From the NCBI GenBank assembly GCA_030068075.1, contig CM057832.1, positions 80,784,002-80,848,001 of the forward strand: DNA of 64,000 nucleotides. Direction: 5' to 3'. The notes below the pieces were generated by a model, which saw only the letters and a program-made list of their open reading frames with translations, searched no databases and was not told the origin of the DNA. The stretch's first letter is position 1; the number at the start of each line of letters is the position of its first letter. The DNA is from Paguma larvata. Its lineage: Eukaryota > Chordata > Mammalia > Carnivora > Viverridae. Of the stretch, positions 13,901 to 28,900 are shown in pieces. Made by a program: the position numbers and the translations under genes.

Positions 13901-16900
13901 AGAGTGTATCAGATTTTTTTCTAAATCTGACGTGCATGTCTGGTGATACTGATCAGGTTACCTAGGAAAAAAACTATTTAAAATTTAGATGCAGGTGTTT
14001 ATTAGCAAGAGGAGGAAAGATGAGCGAGAATAAGTTAATCAGTGGTTCCGAACCCAGGGTAATTTTTCTCCCAAGGGAATATTTGGCAATGTCTGAAGAT
14101 ATTTTTAATTGTCTCAACTAGGGGAATATGACTGGCATTTAGTGGGTAGAAGCCAGGGATGCTATCAAACGCCCTGCAAGGCAGAAAAACAAAAACAAAA
14201 ACAAATGAAAATATTCCACAAGATGCACAAGACATTCTTCTAAAAAGAACTAACCAACCCAAATGTCATCTGTGCCAAGGTTAAGAAACCCTGAGCTAGA
14301 TTATAGAATCTCCCTTATTCAAAACCTAATACAACAAAAATTCAAGTTGATAAAACTTAAAAAGACAAATTATATCAGCAACAACCAAATATACAACCTT
14401 CTGCGATAAATTGTGAAGAGCGACAGTCGAAATAAGAAACAGAAAGCCCTATGTGACATATGACCACTCTTTTTTTTTTTTAAACGTTTATTTAGCTTTG
14501 AGACAGAGAGATAGAGCTTGAGTGGGGGAGGGGCAGAGAGAGAGGGAGACATAGAATCCGAAGCAGGCTCCAGGCTCTGAGCCGTCAGCACAGAGCCCGA
14601 TGCAGGGCTCTAACTCGTGAATCGGAGATCACGCCCTGAGCTGAAGTCGGACGCTTAACTGACTGAGCCACCCAGGCGCCCCTGACCATTCTTAATTCTA
14701 CCCCTGCCCTCAACCAGTAAGCAGTTGTGGGGAAATAGTTGACAAAATCCAAATACTTACCAGAAACAGCTTTCAAATGGCAAGAAGGGGAAATAAGCAA
14801 GGATTCGTGGAAAAGTCAACAACCCAGGGTAAAAGTTTCTAACCATTTCCACATTTGTGGAGGAGAGGGGGCACTTTCTAGGGCTCAGATCAAAATGAAA
14901 TAGAAGGTCTGAGGCTGGAGGACATACTGCACACGGTATGGAATGTATCTTCATGAGTGGCTGGAGGAAATCCAGGACAATACTTGGTACTTACGAGAGG
15001 AGAGCCCAAAAGGGCTACTGCCCCTCTGGCTCTCAGTCATCCCCTTTCCTTTGCCTTCCTTCGCTGCTCCCAGCAGGACCCAGCATTCAAACTGAGGCCC
15101 AGGAGAAACACAAGTTTAGGTGAGATGGGTAGGACATTAAAAATAATTCATCGCCACCATATGCAAGACTGAATTTCTCTAAGCCTCCTACATCAAGCAC
15201 CGATATCCTTGAAAAAACAATGCACACATATTACAGCTTAGAAGAAACAAAAAAGAAAAGGAAAAAAAAAAACTGAAGAAATGAGTAAGACATATAAAAG
15301 GCAAAGAACCCATTCCGGAAGGAAACATAATCCAAGAAGTCAAAGAACATTCTCAAAGGCTTATACATAATAAAGAACTTAAAACAAACACAATCAATTA
15401 AAAACAAGCTCTAAAAGGCAAGATAAAGCAGAATAATATGAAAAGGTAGTTTATAGTGCTAAAGAAATAAACATACAGCCAATAAACATCATCAACTAAT
15501 TAATTCTTTCCTCAAGGAACAGAACAGACCCTGGTGGAAACAGAATGACTGATGAAAAGGAGCATCTGAGATGATTAAAGCAATGCAGAGGCAAAAAATA
15601 AAACAATTAGAAGACAAAAGATCTGGAGAACGAAAGAAAATTCAGGCTAAGGAAAACGTTCCTAAATGAAGAAATAAACCCACACATTAAAGAGCATACT
15701 GTAATCTAAGAAAAACTGACAACGAATGACACGTAGATGTACCTTGGTTATGTTACTGAGCTTCAAAACTAAAGGAAAAAATTGTAAGGCATTTTGGATT
15801 CCCTTTCAAGGAGGCAGACAAAACTTAGACTTTTCTACAGTAACATTCGATGCCCCAATGTAATAAAATAATGACCACAAAGTTCTAATCAAAGTGTTCC
15901 CTAAGGATATTACGTCCTGCCTAGTTGTTTTTCAAGAATGAAAACACCAGGTAGCCATACTCAAACATTAAAGGAAACAACAGCATTAAAACTCAAAACA
16001 TTTATCACTCACGAATCCTTCCTGATGAAGTAAGAAAGGAAATTCAGCCAATCCAAAAGTACCAAGGGATCAAGGAGCAGAATCTGCAAAGTTCTGAGAG
16101 AAGAAAATCTTATACCTTGCCAAATAATTCTTCAAGTATGAAAACAAAAGATAAGCGCTCTCAAGCACGTATGCAAGAACTCAAGGCACACAGAACTGAG
16201 AGCATGAAGATTACCTGAGCATGAAATTCACTCAATCAAGAGATTCATCAACTCAGGAATGGAGAAGCCACAGTACTGGTAATGAGGACTAAAATTGTTT
16301 AGCACAGAATTAAATAAAGTATGACAAAATGTGAATGTTAGAAATCATGACAACACAGCACAGAATACAATCTACCAAAGCCAGAAGATGGGAGTAGAAG
16401 TGTTAACTTCTTAATCTTTTAGGTCAGGGAATCAAGAAATGTTCTGAATTGACACATGTAGTTTAAAAACTAACTTGTCCCATTAGTTTATGCCTTTTCT
16501 AATCATTTTTTCCCTTCACTCCTATCACTCACCGTGAAAAGGCATTTTTCTGATACTTAGCAATTCATTTCTTTCACATTCTTTTTTTTTTCAATTATAT
16601 AGTATTTTACTTCTACCTACCTTTTATTAAGCAATTTATTAGATAATGCATCGTAATGATGCTAATAGCTGATTTATGGAGTGTCTAATATGTGCCGGAC
16701 ACAGGTGGTTTACATATATAATTTTTTAATTGAGGTAAAATGGTAAATGAGCTTATATTAGTTCCAGGTATATGGCATAATAATTCAGTATTTGTATACC
16801 TTACAAAGTGACCACCACAGTAAATCTAGGTACCATCCAACACCATATAATTCACTCTCTTCATCCATTTCGGCCCCCTAAACTCTTTCCCCCCCAATAA

Positions 16901-19900
16901 TGATCCATCTGTTCTCTGTATCTATAGTTTTCTTTTGTGTGTTCGTTTATTTTATTTCTTAGGTTCCACATATAAATGAAATCTAAGTTATTACACTTAG
17001 CATAATACCCTCAAGGTCCATCCACACCATTGCAAAAGACAAGACCATCATACATCATGCATCATATATGTATACATGTTACATATACATGTGTGTGTAT
17101 ATATATATATATCACATCGTCTGTATCCATTCATCCATTAATGGACACTTAGGTTGTTTCTATATCCTGGTTATTTATTGCAAATAATGCTACAATGAAC
17201 ATAGGAGTACAGATATCTTTTCAAGTTAGTGTTTTCACTTTCCTCCGAAAAATACCCAGAAGTGAAATAGCTGGTTCACATGATAGTTCTATTTTTAATT
17301 TTTTGAGGAACTGCCATACTGTTTTCCATAGTGGCTGCACTAATTTGCATTCCTGCCAACAGCATAGGAGGGCTCCCTTTTCTTCACATCGTTTCCAACA
17401 CTGATTTCTTGCCAATTTGATATTAGCCATTCTAACAGGTGTGAGGTGGTATCATGTGGGTTTGATTTGCGTTTCTTTGATTATTAGTGATGTTGAGTAT
17501 CTTTTCATGCGCCTGTGGCCATCTGTTTATCTTCTTTGGGAAAATGTCTATTTAGATCCTCTGCCTACAATTCAATCACATTGTTTTTTTGCTACCGAGT
17601 TCTTTGTACATTTTGGATATTTACTGACTTGGAGAAAATATTTGCAAATCCTGCACCTGATAAGGGGTTAGTATCCAAATTGCCTTTACATTTTATTGAT
17701 GGCTTCCTTTGCTGCAACAATGCCTTTTAGTTTGATGCAGTCCCATTTAAGTGATTTTTGTTTTCGTTGCCTTTGCTTTTGGACTCAGATTCGAAAATTC
17801 AATGCCAAGACTGATGTCAAGGAGCTAACCACCTGTTTTCCTTCTAGGAGTTTTATGGTTTCAGGTCTTAATATTCAAGTCTTTCATCCATTATGAGATA
17901 ATTCTTGTGCATGATGTAAGACAGTAATCTAGTTTTATTCTTTTCATGTGGCTGCCCAGTTTCTCTGGTACCATTTATTAAAGACACTGTCTTTTCTTCA
18001 TTGTACATTGTACATTCTTGTCTCCTTTGTCATAGATTAATTGGCCATATAAGCATGGGTTTTTATCTGGGTTCTCTATTTGGTTTCATTGATCTGTGTC
18101 TGCTTTTAGGCCAGTATCACACTGTTTTCATACAATAGCTCTGTAGTATAGTTTGAAGCCTGGGGCTCTGACATCTTCCATTTGTTGTTCTTTCTTAAGA
18201 CTGCTTTGGCTATTTGCCGTCTTCTGTGGTTGCATCGAAACCTTAGAATTATTTGTTCTAGAGGCATATGGCTGGTTCAGTTTGTGTGACTCCTGATGTT
18301 GTGTTCGAGCCCCGTGATGGGTATAGAGCTTACTCAAAAATAAAATCTTTTTTAAAAAATTATTTATTGTAGTTTTGTGGAAAATGCCATTAGAATTTTG
18401 ATTGAGTTTGCACTATGTATATTGCTTTGGACATTTTAACAGTATTAATTCTTCCAAACATGAGCACAGAATAACTTTCCACCTATTTGTGATTTCTTTA
18501 ACTTCTTTCATCAATGTCCTACAGTTTTCAATGTACGGGTCCTTAACCTCCTTGGTTAAATTTATTCCTAGGCATTTCATTTTTTTATGCAAATTGTTTT
18601 GTTAGGCTTTTTGCAAGGATTGTTTCCTTAATTTCTCTGACAGTTCATTATCTGTGTATAGAAACACAACATATTTCTGTATACTGATTTTGTATACTGC
18701 AACATGACAGTTCATTTATTCTGGGTTTTTTTTTGGGGGGGGAGAGTCTTTAGGGTTTTTTTTTTTTTTTAATTTTTTTAACGTTTATTATTGAGAGAGC
18801 ACGAGCAGGAGAAGGGCAGAGAGAGAGAGGGAGACAGAATCCGAAGCAGGCTCCAGGCTGTAAGCTGTCAGCACAGAGCCCGACATGGGGCTTGAACTCA
18901 CAAATCATGAGATCGTGACCTGAGCCAAAGTCAGATAGATGCTCAACTGACTGAGCCACCCAGGCGTCCCATGGGTTTTCTATATATAGTATCATGTCAT
19001 CTGCAAATAGTGAGAGTTTTCTTTCTTTCCTTCCAATGTGGATGACTTTATCTTTTTTTCCTGGGTAATTGCTGTGGGTAGGACTTCCAGTACTTATTGA
19101 ATAAAACTAGTGAGAGTGAGCATCCTTATTTTGTTCCTGACCTTAGAACAAAAGCTTTCAGCTTTATACCATTGAGTATGGGTCTGTCATGGCCTTTATT
19201 ATACTGAGATACATTCCATCTATACTCACTTTAAGCGTTTTTACCATATATGGAAGTTGAATTTTATCAAAAGCTTTTTCCCATTTATTGAGATGATCAA
19301 ATGATTATTATCATTCATTTTATTTTGTGGTGTATCACACCAACTGATTTGCAGATGTTAAACATCGTTGCATTCCTGGAATAAATCCCATTGATCATGG
19401 TGTATGATCCTTTTAATATATTGTTGAATTTGATTTGCTAATATTTTGTTGAGGATTTTTACATCTATGTTCATCAGGGATACTAGCCTACAATTTTCCT
19501 TTTTTTTTTTTTTTTTTTTTTGTGGTGTCCTGGTCTGGTTTTGGTATCAGGGTAATGTTGGCCTCACAGAATGAGTTTGGAAGCATTCCATCCTCTTTGA
19601 TATTTTGGAAGAATCTGAGAAGAATATGCATTACATGTTTTTTAAATGTTTGGTAGAATTCACCAAAGAAGACGTCTGGTCCTGGACTTGGGCGGGGGGG
19701 GGGGGGGGGGGGGTTTGATTACAGGTTCAATCTCCTTGCTGGTAATCCATCTATTCAGATTTTCTATTTCTTCATGGAAGACAGAAAGTCTCAAAAGAGT
19801 ATGTTACTAGGAATTAACCTATTTCGTTATCATAGTAGTCTCTTGATTCTTGATTTTTGTGGTAGGTCAACTTCTCTTTCATTTGATTTTACCTAAGAAC

Positions 19901-22900
19901 CAGCTCTTAGTTTCATTGATCTATTGCTTTTTTGTCTTAACTTCATTTATTTCTGCTCTCAATCTTTATTATTTCTTGCTTTCTACTCACTATGAGATTC
20001 ATTTGTTCTTCTTTTTCTAGTTCCTTTAGGTATGGCTGCCTTTTTATGAACTTCTCCCTTAGAACTGCTTGCTGCATCCTATAGATTTTGGATTGTTGTA
20101 TTTCCACTTTCATCTGTGTCGAGGTATTTTTTATATTCCCTTTGATTTCTTCATTGATCCACTGGTTACAACAGTGGCATGTTATTTAAATTCCACCTAT
20201 TTATGATTTTTTCAGTGTTTTTCTTGTAACTGACTTTGTTTCATACCACTGTCATTAAAGAAGGCACCTGATATGATTTCAATCTTCTTAAATTTACTGA
20301 GACTTGTTTTGTGGTCTAATATGTGATCTCTACTGAAGAATGTTCCATATACAGAGTATAATGTGTATTCTGCTGTTTTGGGATGGTATGCTTTGTATAC
20401 AATTACCATTCAACAATGCAGAGTTTGGGGCACTGGCCTCCCATGCAGTCCAAACCCCACATATAACCTTTGACTCTCCAAAACCTTAACTACTAACACC
20501 CTACCGTTGGCGAGATTAATGATAATATAAAGTCAATTAACAAATATTATGTTTGTTGTATGTATTATGTATCGTATTCTTATAAGGAACTAAGAGAAAA
20601 GAAAATGTTATTAAGAAAATTATAAGGAACAGAAAATACATCTTATAGTAGTGTACTGTAAAAAATTTGCATGTAAGTAGACCCACACAGCTCCAACTTA
20701 CGTTGTTCAAGGGTCAACTGTATACCTATTAAAGTCCATCTGGTCTCATGTGTCGGTTAAGGCCAGTACTTTCTTATTGGTTTTCAGTCTGGATAATCTA
20801 TCGATTGATATAAATGGAGTATTAAAGTCTTCCATTATTGTACTGCTGTCCATGTCCCCCTTTAAGTCTGTAATATTTGCCTTATATATTTAAATTCCTA
20901 TGATAAGTGCATAAATATTTTCAAATGCTAGATCGTCTTGTTGGATTGACCCTTGGTCATTGTGTAATGCCTTTTATCTTTTATTACAGACTTCTTTTCA
21001 AGTCTTGTTTGTTTGATATAAGTATAGCCACATCAGCTTTCTTTTGCATTTGCATGAAGTATCTTTTTCTACCTCCTTCACTTTCAGTCCTTGTGTGTTA
21101 TTAGATCTGAGGTGAACCTCCTGTAGGCAATATATAGATGAATCTTCTTTTTTTTAATCTATTCAACTAATGTATTTCTTTTCATTGGAGATTGTATCCA
21201 TCTACATTGAAAGGAATTGATAGCCATGTACTTCTTACCATTTGGTTAATTACTTTCTGGCTGCTTTTGTAGTCCCTCTCTCTTCCTTTTTTTTCTTGCT
21301 GTCTTCCCTTGCAGTTTGATGCCTTTCTTCAGTGCAATGTTTAGATTCCTTTCTCTTTAGCTTTTCTGTATCTATCAGAGGTTTTTGCTTTGTGGTTGCC
21401 ATGAGGTTCCCATGTGACATTTTACATCTTTTTAACTGTATATCCCTTACTGTCGTTATACTTAATTTTACTACTTGTGTCTATTAGCCTTCATAGGGAG
21501 TTTGTAAGTGGTGAGTCCACCACCGCTACTATGCATTTGCCTTCACCAGCAAGATTCTTACTCTCACATGTGTTCTTGTTAATAGCACCTTTTCAGTTTA
21601 AAGAAGTTCCTTTAGCATGTCTGTAAGGCTAGTTTAGGGGTGAACTCCTTTAACTTCTGCTTATTTGCAAACCTCTCCTTCAATTCTGAATGATAACCCT
21701 GGCAGGCAGAATATTCTTGGTTGGAAGTTTTTCCTTTCAGCACTTTGAATATATCATGCCATGATGGCATGCAAAGCTTCACCTACATAAAATAACAGCT
21801 GATAGTGATTTCGGGGTTCCCTTGTACTTGACAACTTGTTCTTCTCATGCTGCTTTTAAGATCTCTCTTTAAATTTTTGACTTTTAATTATAATGTCTCT
21901 AGACGTGGATGTCTTTTGAGTTCATCTTATTTGGAACCCTGTGCTTCTGGGACCTCGATGTCTATTTCCTAGGCTAGGGAAGTTTTCTGCCTCTTTCATT
22001 TTGTTTTTCTTCTGCATTCCCTGTAACATGAATGTTATTCCACGTGATGTTGTCCCATAGGCTCTTAAGCTATCTTCATTAATTTTTCATTGTTGTTGTT
22101 CTGTTTGGTTGAGTTCCAATCCCTGTCTTCCAGGTCACCGATTCCTTCTGCTGCTTCATTTATTCTGATGTTGAACCCTTCTAATATATTTTGCTGTTCA
22201 GTTACTGTATTCTTCAGCTCTGCAACGTGTGTTTGGTCTTCCTATATTTTCTAACTCTTTAAGTCTGTGTTCAACCATTCTTCTGACTCTGGTAAGCATC
22301 TTTATAACCATTACCTGCAACTTTTTATCAGGTAGATTTCACTTCACTTTATCAAGGTCTTTTTTCTGAGGTTTTGTCTCATTCTTTTGCTTGGAAAATA
22401 TTCCTGCCTCCTCCTTTTACTTGACTCTCCGTTTGTTTCTATGTATCGGGCAAAGCATCTACCTCTCACAGTCTTGAAGGTGTGTCCTTGTATAGGAGAT
22501 AAACCTTACTGTTCAACCTTGCCCTAGCTCTTGGTTGTCTCTCTGAAACAGTGTGATTACCGAATTAGCCTAATTTATTCTTGATAGATCCCAGTTGCTG
22601 AGGGTGTGTCAAGACCCGCTAGTGTTCCAAAGGGAGTGATCTCAGCACCTAGTTTCAGGTTGATTGGAAAACAGAACCGCAAGGAGGCCTTTTGGAGTAT
22701 GTATATATATCGCCCTGTGGGACAACTGTAAAATCTGCTGACCTCCAGTCCAAGAGATCTGGAGATGTCTCTGAAGTCCAGCTGCAAAAATCAGGGCTTC
22801 AGACAAGGGTACAAGCTTTTTGGAGGTACCGGCAAGCTACAGTGAGGTCAGAGGAGAGATCCAAGATAGTGTCTACCTGTCCACATTCCCTGAGAGCACC

Positions 22901-25900
22901 TTTGAAGCCCATCCTTCAGGCTGAAGTTCCAGGACAAGTAGATGAGCCTTTTCCACAGGCAGACGAGTGGTGTGTTTTAGCCTGGTGTCTATGCAGTGCC
23001 TTGGGTATGCCTTCCCATAACTACCTTCCTCTTACAGTTCCATGGGGCCCAGAAACTCGAGCCCCTCTGGGCACCAGGGCCAGGCGACCAAGGGGCATTC
23101 CCAGTGTGGACTGCACTGAAAGGCGGATTTTAGCAAGGCTGTAGGAGTGCTGAGGGTGGGGCACACTCTTGGCTTTAGGGATGCAGGAGGAGAACAATGC
23201 AGGCAGGATACACCCAAGGCTTTAGTGAGGCAGGTAGATGGCTGGGGACGGGGTACACTCATGCTTTTGAGAGGCTGTGTCTGCAGAGCCTGACTGCACT
23301 AGCAAAGTGGAACGAAAGTGCAAAATTGGTGCTCAGAAGCACCTCTGTCCCCAGAGAACGTCCCAACTGATCCTAGTCCCTCCAGCAAACACAGGATTAG
23401 CAAATGAATCTCCTTCACATATAATCTAGTCACTTCTCAGACTGCTGCCTTTGCACTGGGTCATCCCAAGATGAGTGTGCTTGTGTGGAAGCGCCTCCAA
23501 AGGAGTATCTCAGATTCCCCACAGCCCCCAGGTCCACTGTACCCCAGCCCCTTCGGTTTCAAATCCATTTTGGAGGCCTCATCACTTCGATGCAAATTCC
23601 AAGGGTTGACATACCCAAAGTGGGGCATAAATCTACCTCTCCTCAGGTAAAGACTCCAGACCTGTGAAACCCCTCTCTATCATGGGTCACTTCACCAGGG
23701 GTGAAGATTTTGGCAAGACCACCTCCGCCACTACTACCCATTTCAATGTGGCCCTTCCATGCCTTGTTGTAGAGGGAATTCTTCAGCTAGTTTTCAGTTC
23801 TTCCTGAGTAGAAATTATTCCGTAAGCAGCTGCAGATCTGATGTGTCTGTGGAAGGAGGGTAAGTTCAGCGCGTTCCTAAGTTGCCATCTTGAACTGCCT
23901 CCAAGTTCTCTTCTTTTACATTCAAGTGAAACTAAATTAATATTAAGAATAGCACAAAGAGAGGCGCCTGGGTAGCTCAGTAGTTTAAGTGACTGACTCT
24001 TGGTTTTGGCTCAGGTCATTTTCTCACAGTTTCATGAGTTCAAGCCCCACATCAGGCTCTACGCTCACAGCGTGGAGACAGTTTGGGATTCTGTCTCCCT
24101 CTCTCTCTGCCCGTCCCCAACTCGCGCTGTCTCTGTCTTTCTCAAAACTAAATAAACTTAATAAAATAAAATAAAATAAGGAATATCACAAAGAATGCAA
24201 TCTCATTTTTATAAAATTATCTCTGTATATTTATACAGCTTTCAGAAGCACACAGAGCAGAGTTTCCCAAATTTATGAAGGTACAACAATCACCTGGAGG
24301 GCTTATTAAAACAGCCTCTGATTCAGTACATCTGAGATTGGGCCCAAGAATCAGCATTTTTCACAAGCTTCTAGCAGAGACTGATGCTGTCATTCAGCAA
24401 ACAGCATTGGCACAGAAAAATCCCTGGAATAAAATTTACCTACTTTTATCCCAAGGTAGTAAAATACGGTATGATTTATTTTAACCTTTTTCTTTGTAAT
24501 TTTTTTAGATATTGGGTAAATTTTTTTTACAATGAATGTTCCATTTTTACCCAAACAATAAAAATCATTATTCTAAAGAAGGTCAGAAGAAATATTAACC
24601 TGCTCATATCTACAATTTGGACAAAAGCTTTCCCTGAGATCTTTATTTAACTTTTCTTTCTCCCTCTGAAAAGCTGAACTATGCTGTATTAAACTCATCT
24701 ACCCTCAAAGAAAAGTTACAAGAGCTTTTCTCTATTAAACGGCTACCATGAAAGAAACTGATAGTTGCTATTTCAAAAAGTAGGCATGCAATATGTTTTC
24801 CCAATCTTATTGGGAAAGACTTGGTCGGACTGATAAAACGAACACTAAATATTCTGCAAACTAGGAATAAAAGTGTTACCTAAAAAGATATTTGGGTAAG
24901 AAGGAAACAGAAACCCACTGTTAAAAACCGTTTAACTCTAGGTAGCTTTCAACAGAAGTTTACATGTAATTCCATTAGGAGATAAATATTTCATAGAAAA
25001 TCATTAATTCCACACCAGGAAAAAGGCCCAGAAGGCTTAATTTAACTCTGTATCTAAAGATAGTATTTACAAATAAAATTATTTCAACTTTAGTAGTCGA
25101 AAAACAAAATGCTGACAATTAATTGCAAAGGACTAAATATTGCTGGGATTAGAGTCCAAAAGCCATTAAATATCTCTAAATGACCCTCTAAGAAAGTTGG
25201 ATTAGAAGATAATCAGAAATCAGATCTCTGTACAGTAGAACCAATGAAATACACACTTATAAGTAGAATGTCTCTATTTTTCCTAAATTTCCATACTTTC
25301 AACAACTTATGTTCCTATAATTTTAAATCAATCGGTTGAAATTCAAATCCTATTATCAGGTTAAAATACCAAGTACTCTGATCAGGATTTATGTATGAAA
25401 GAAACATGACAATCCAGTAATCCAGTATTTTTCCTGTTCTAAACAACAACAAAAAATTTTTAGTCTGGAGTAAAGATTTAATACTTACTTTATATATTCC
25501 TCTAATACATTTAAAAATGTTTAAGAACTACATTCTGGTCATTAATAATATCATTTCTTACCAGGATCTGCTAATCCAGTGGTCTCTAATAGTATGTAAT
25601 CAAATTTCCCCTTCTTCTGCATCAAATTCTCAATAGCTCTAAGGCCATTGTCCCTGGAGAATACCAAAATATAAAAAATAGTTGATTACCTGAATATTTT
25701 AAAGTTAACATTATAAACATTTTAATATATATTTAGCAACCTGAGACAAAGATATCTTTAGACATGTGAAAATTGAACTCATTCCCAAACTACTAAGACA
25801 GTGTCTGTCGATATTTGCCAACAGTGGGGAAAAATAGATGCACGTGTACTGATAAGTAACATAGAGCAGGTAGAGGATGAATACTTTAATTTTAGCAAAA

Positions 25901-28900
25901 TTAAAAGCAGAGGAAATTTTAATAAACCTGACCGAAGTAAAAATCCGCTATTTTTACAGCACTACTAAAGAAAAAAATCAACATCCAAAAAACAGTAGTA
26001 AAATTTATGAATTACAGCGGTTTAATAAAACAACTAAAGAGACACAATCATTAAATACTTCTCAATTCTGTTCTGAATTCGAGTACCAGACTCTAATTTT
26101 CCTTTTTTCTTAGAACATCAACAGTGCAAGAGAACACTTAACGGATTTCATTTTGGTTGTTCAAGAAAATCTGTCATGATTTTAGCTTTGTTAATATATT
26201 TGACACGAAGTCAAACACCTAAGTTATAAACGATGTAGGAAAAAATTAATTCACTAGAATAAACAAAATCAACAGTGCGAGTATTAATTTTCCTAATTTC
26301 CTCAACAAATATTTGAGTGACTGGTATGTCAGGTGCTTTTCTCAGATCTATGATATACTAGTGAAAAAAAAGGGACAGCGTCCTTGGAAATGACTATAAC
26401 GGGTGGAACAGAACTTGAGGATTTTTATCTCTTTGATGGTCATTTATTTTTCTTCTTAGAAGTTAAATCCTTGGAAAGAAGACCAATGACTCATTCAAAG
26501 TAAAATAATTTTTTACACATGAAATGTGAGTTTCATATCCCACAGAGATTATTAATTAAACCCTGACATCAAAGACAATAAAAAGAAACTCAATAAAAGG
26601 AGCAAAGCATTAGAGTGGACAGAAAAATAAATAGCACACAAGAAACACTCGAAGAAATTACATCCTAGTAAGACACTTTCTATATGAAAATACAATGGAG
26701 CAGACGATGTAAATTTAGTTAAATCACACAAGAAAATCAAAGCTGGGAATCTAGTCAGTAAACATTTATAACAGACCGACGAGCACACAGTAAACACAGT
26801 CCTCACTTTACTGAACAGCAGAGGCACCCATTTCTGAGCTCCAGCCACTCTTCGTACAGCTCCCCGCCCTGGCTGACGGCTAGGGACTTCTCCACGGCGC
26901 TCCCTGGAAGAAGGCACGAGAAGCCCTGTTCACGTCATGTTCACCAGCCAAGCAGACACAAAGATGAGGACATCGACGACACAGATTTCAAATCATTTTA
27001 TACAAACACGCTTGGTAACTTTCATTCTATCCATGCAGCCTCAATGTTTTAGACTCTACTACTGTACACTATTTTAGCTTTTCTTTAAGAGGATTTAAGC
27101 CCCTAAAAAGGCAGATCCAAAATTCATCACTTATGCCTACTTCCTCCTCAGACCTCCCGCCTGCCCTCTCCTGTATCCTAGTGAAGTAGCCATTTCAAAA
27201 GCACTCTTTCTTGTCTTTGGCCAACTAGTAAGTTTAATATATTGGTTTTCATATGCCCTTCACTCTCTTAAAAGATTGCCTTATCTATTTTTTTCTTTCA
27301 TTCTTCTCTGAATAGTATTTGTTTCGATTAGACTATTAAATATTGCCAGTATGAGTAAAAACCCCAGTTCATTCTGAGGAAGTTTGCTTGGCGAGGGTAT
27401 CGATGTGCTCATTTAAAAATTAAAATTGTTGGGGTGCCTGGGTGGCTCAGTCGGTTAAGCGGCCAACTTCAGCTCAGGTCATGATCTCACCATCCGTGAG
27501 TTCGAGCCCCGCATCGGGCTCTGTGCTGACGGCTCAGAGCCTGGAGCCTGCTTCGGATTCTGTATCTCCCACTCTCTCTCTGTCCTACTCCTGCTCACGC
27601 TCTGTCTCTATGTCTCTCAAAAATAAAATAAAAACACTAAAAAATAAAAAAAATTAAAAAAATTAAAATTAAAATTAAAATCGTGAAGTTTCCTCATAGG
27701 CTTACTTAAGAAAACAATAATAAATACGTGAAATTCTGAGATGCTTGTTATAGTAGAAGAGTGATTTCAAATGGCTTGCTTTTCCTCTAATAAATAAATG
27801 TATCAAAGCCAGGGAAGAGTTCTAAATGTCCAGTACGGAAAATGGCCAAAAAAGAAAACTGAATTTTCATTTACTCATTGTTTATATTTCAGTTAGGCAA
27901 GGATAAAGAGCTTTGAAATGAACCGCTACAAAATTCAGGGTTTAAAGAATATTAATGAAATGCAAAGGAAAGTATTGTGAATGCTGAAAAGAACAAAATT
28001 ATAAAGTGATTCCAAAGGAATGATGAAAAGTAGTAACAAACACTAATAAATGTGATCACTGTCCAACAGATCAGTTAATAAGCTAAAATATACGACTAGT
28101 TATTAAAAAATCTTAGCATTTTTATTTTATCCAACAGGACTTTTCACTTTGGTTTACTGAAATCAGAAATCAAGTTTAACAGGTCTCCCTGTTCATAAAA
28201 CCTAGCTCCTTTATTCATTTACAACTGAGAAAACTATATTAAGAAGTAGCTCAAAGTAAGATATTTTTTTGGCAAAAAGTGAGCTTTAATTAAAATTCAC
28301 ACTCAGATTTTTCTTATAAGAAGAAAAACTTATAAAAGTAATCAAAGAATTGTGTTTAACAGTGCTGTGTAGATTTTTTTTAAAGCACAGTTCAATATTA
28401 AAAACAAAAAAAAAATGGACTTTTAAATGCACGTAGTCCCACAAATAATTGTAGGTGCTTGAGGATGGAAATCATGTATTTAACTCATTTTTTAAATCTT
28501 CGGTTTTAAGGGGCACCTGGGTGGTTCAGTAGGTTAAGCGTCCGACTTCGGTTCAGGTCATGATCTCACAGTTCATGGGTTCGAGCCCCATGTCAGGGTC
28601 TGTGCTGACAACTCAGAGCCTGGAGCCTGCTTCAGAGTCTGTCTCTCTCCTGTTTGTGCTGTCTCTCAAAAATAAATAAACATTAAAAAAAAATCTTCAG
28701 GGTTTTTTTTCCAGATTTTTTTTCAATGTTTAATTATTTTTGACAGAGAGAACACATGCAAGCTGGGGAGGGGCAGAGAAAGAAGGAAACAGAGGATCCG
28801 AAGCAGGCTCCGGGCTCTGCACTGACAACAGACAGCCCGATACAGGGTTCAGACTCATGAACCGTGAGATCACAACCCGAGCTGAAATCAGACACTTAGC

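Larger units (their letters stand above)
16722..23902 (-). pseudogene. Full-length-sized L1 retrotransposon, decayed, with nested insertions
   Basis: On the minus strand the element begins GGAGGCAGTTCAAGATGGC near 23902, a carnivore L1 5' UTR start, and ends near 16722 in the L1 3' region. The 3' half matches well-known L1 sequence, for example (plus strand) CATACTGTTTTCCATAGTGG and TCTAACAGGTGTGAGGTGGT. Total 7.2 kb; about 6.6 kb after removing a Tigger-type element (20404-20720) and two SINEs (18264-18358, 18755-18970). No long minus-strand ORF remains in either coding region, so it cannot move by itself. It lies in the same orientation as ZNG1. The 150-codon plus-strand ORF at 22692 is chance sequence in the L1 5' region. 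Confidence 0.9.
12419..25561 (-). other. ZNG1: ZNG1 intron 4 (13.1 kb)
   Basis: The largest ZNG1 intron here. It holds a purine tract (12632-12740), a hAT MITE (14039-14292), SINECs, a full-length-sized L1 (16722-23902) and a MER5A-like piece (24262-24405). Stretches 12745-14038, 14694-16660 and 24406-25561 show no gene. Confidence 0.88.

Noticed and set aside
17195..17896. Run of plus-strand ORFs that look protein-like
   Set aside because: They are the complement of L1 ORF2/3' sequence, not genes.
22692..23144. 150-codon plus-strand ORF
   Set aside because: Lies in the 5' region of the minus-strand L1 and has no domain; chance frame.
27442..27657. Many ORFs starting [20 protein letters not shown]
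   Set aside because: They recur at every CAN-SINE; this is translated SINE sequence, not a protein family.
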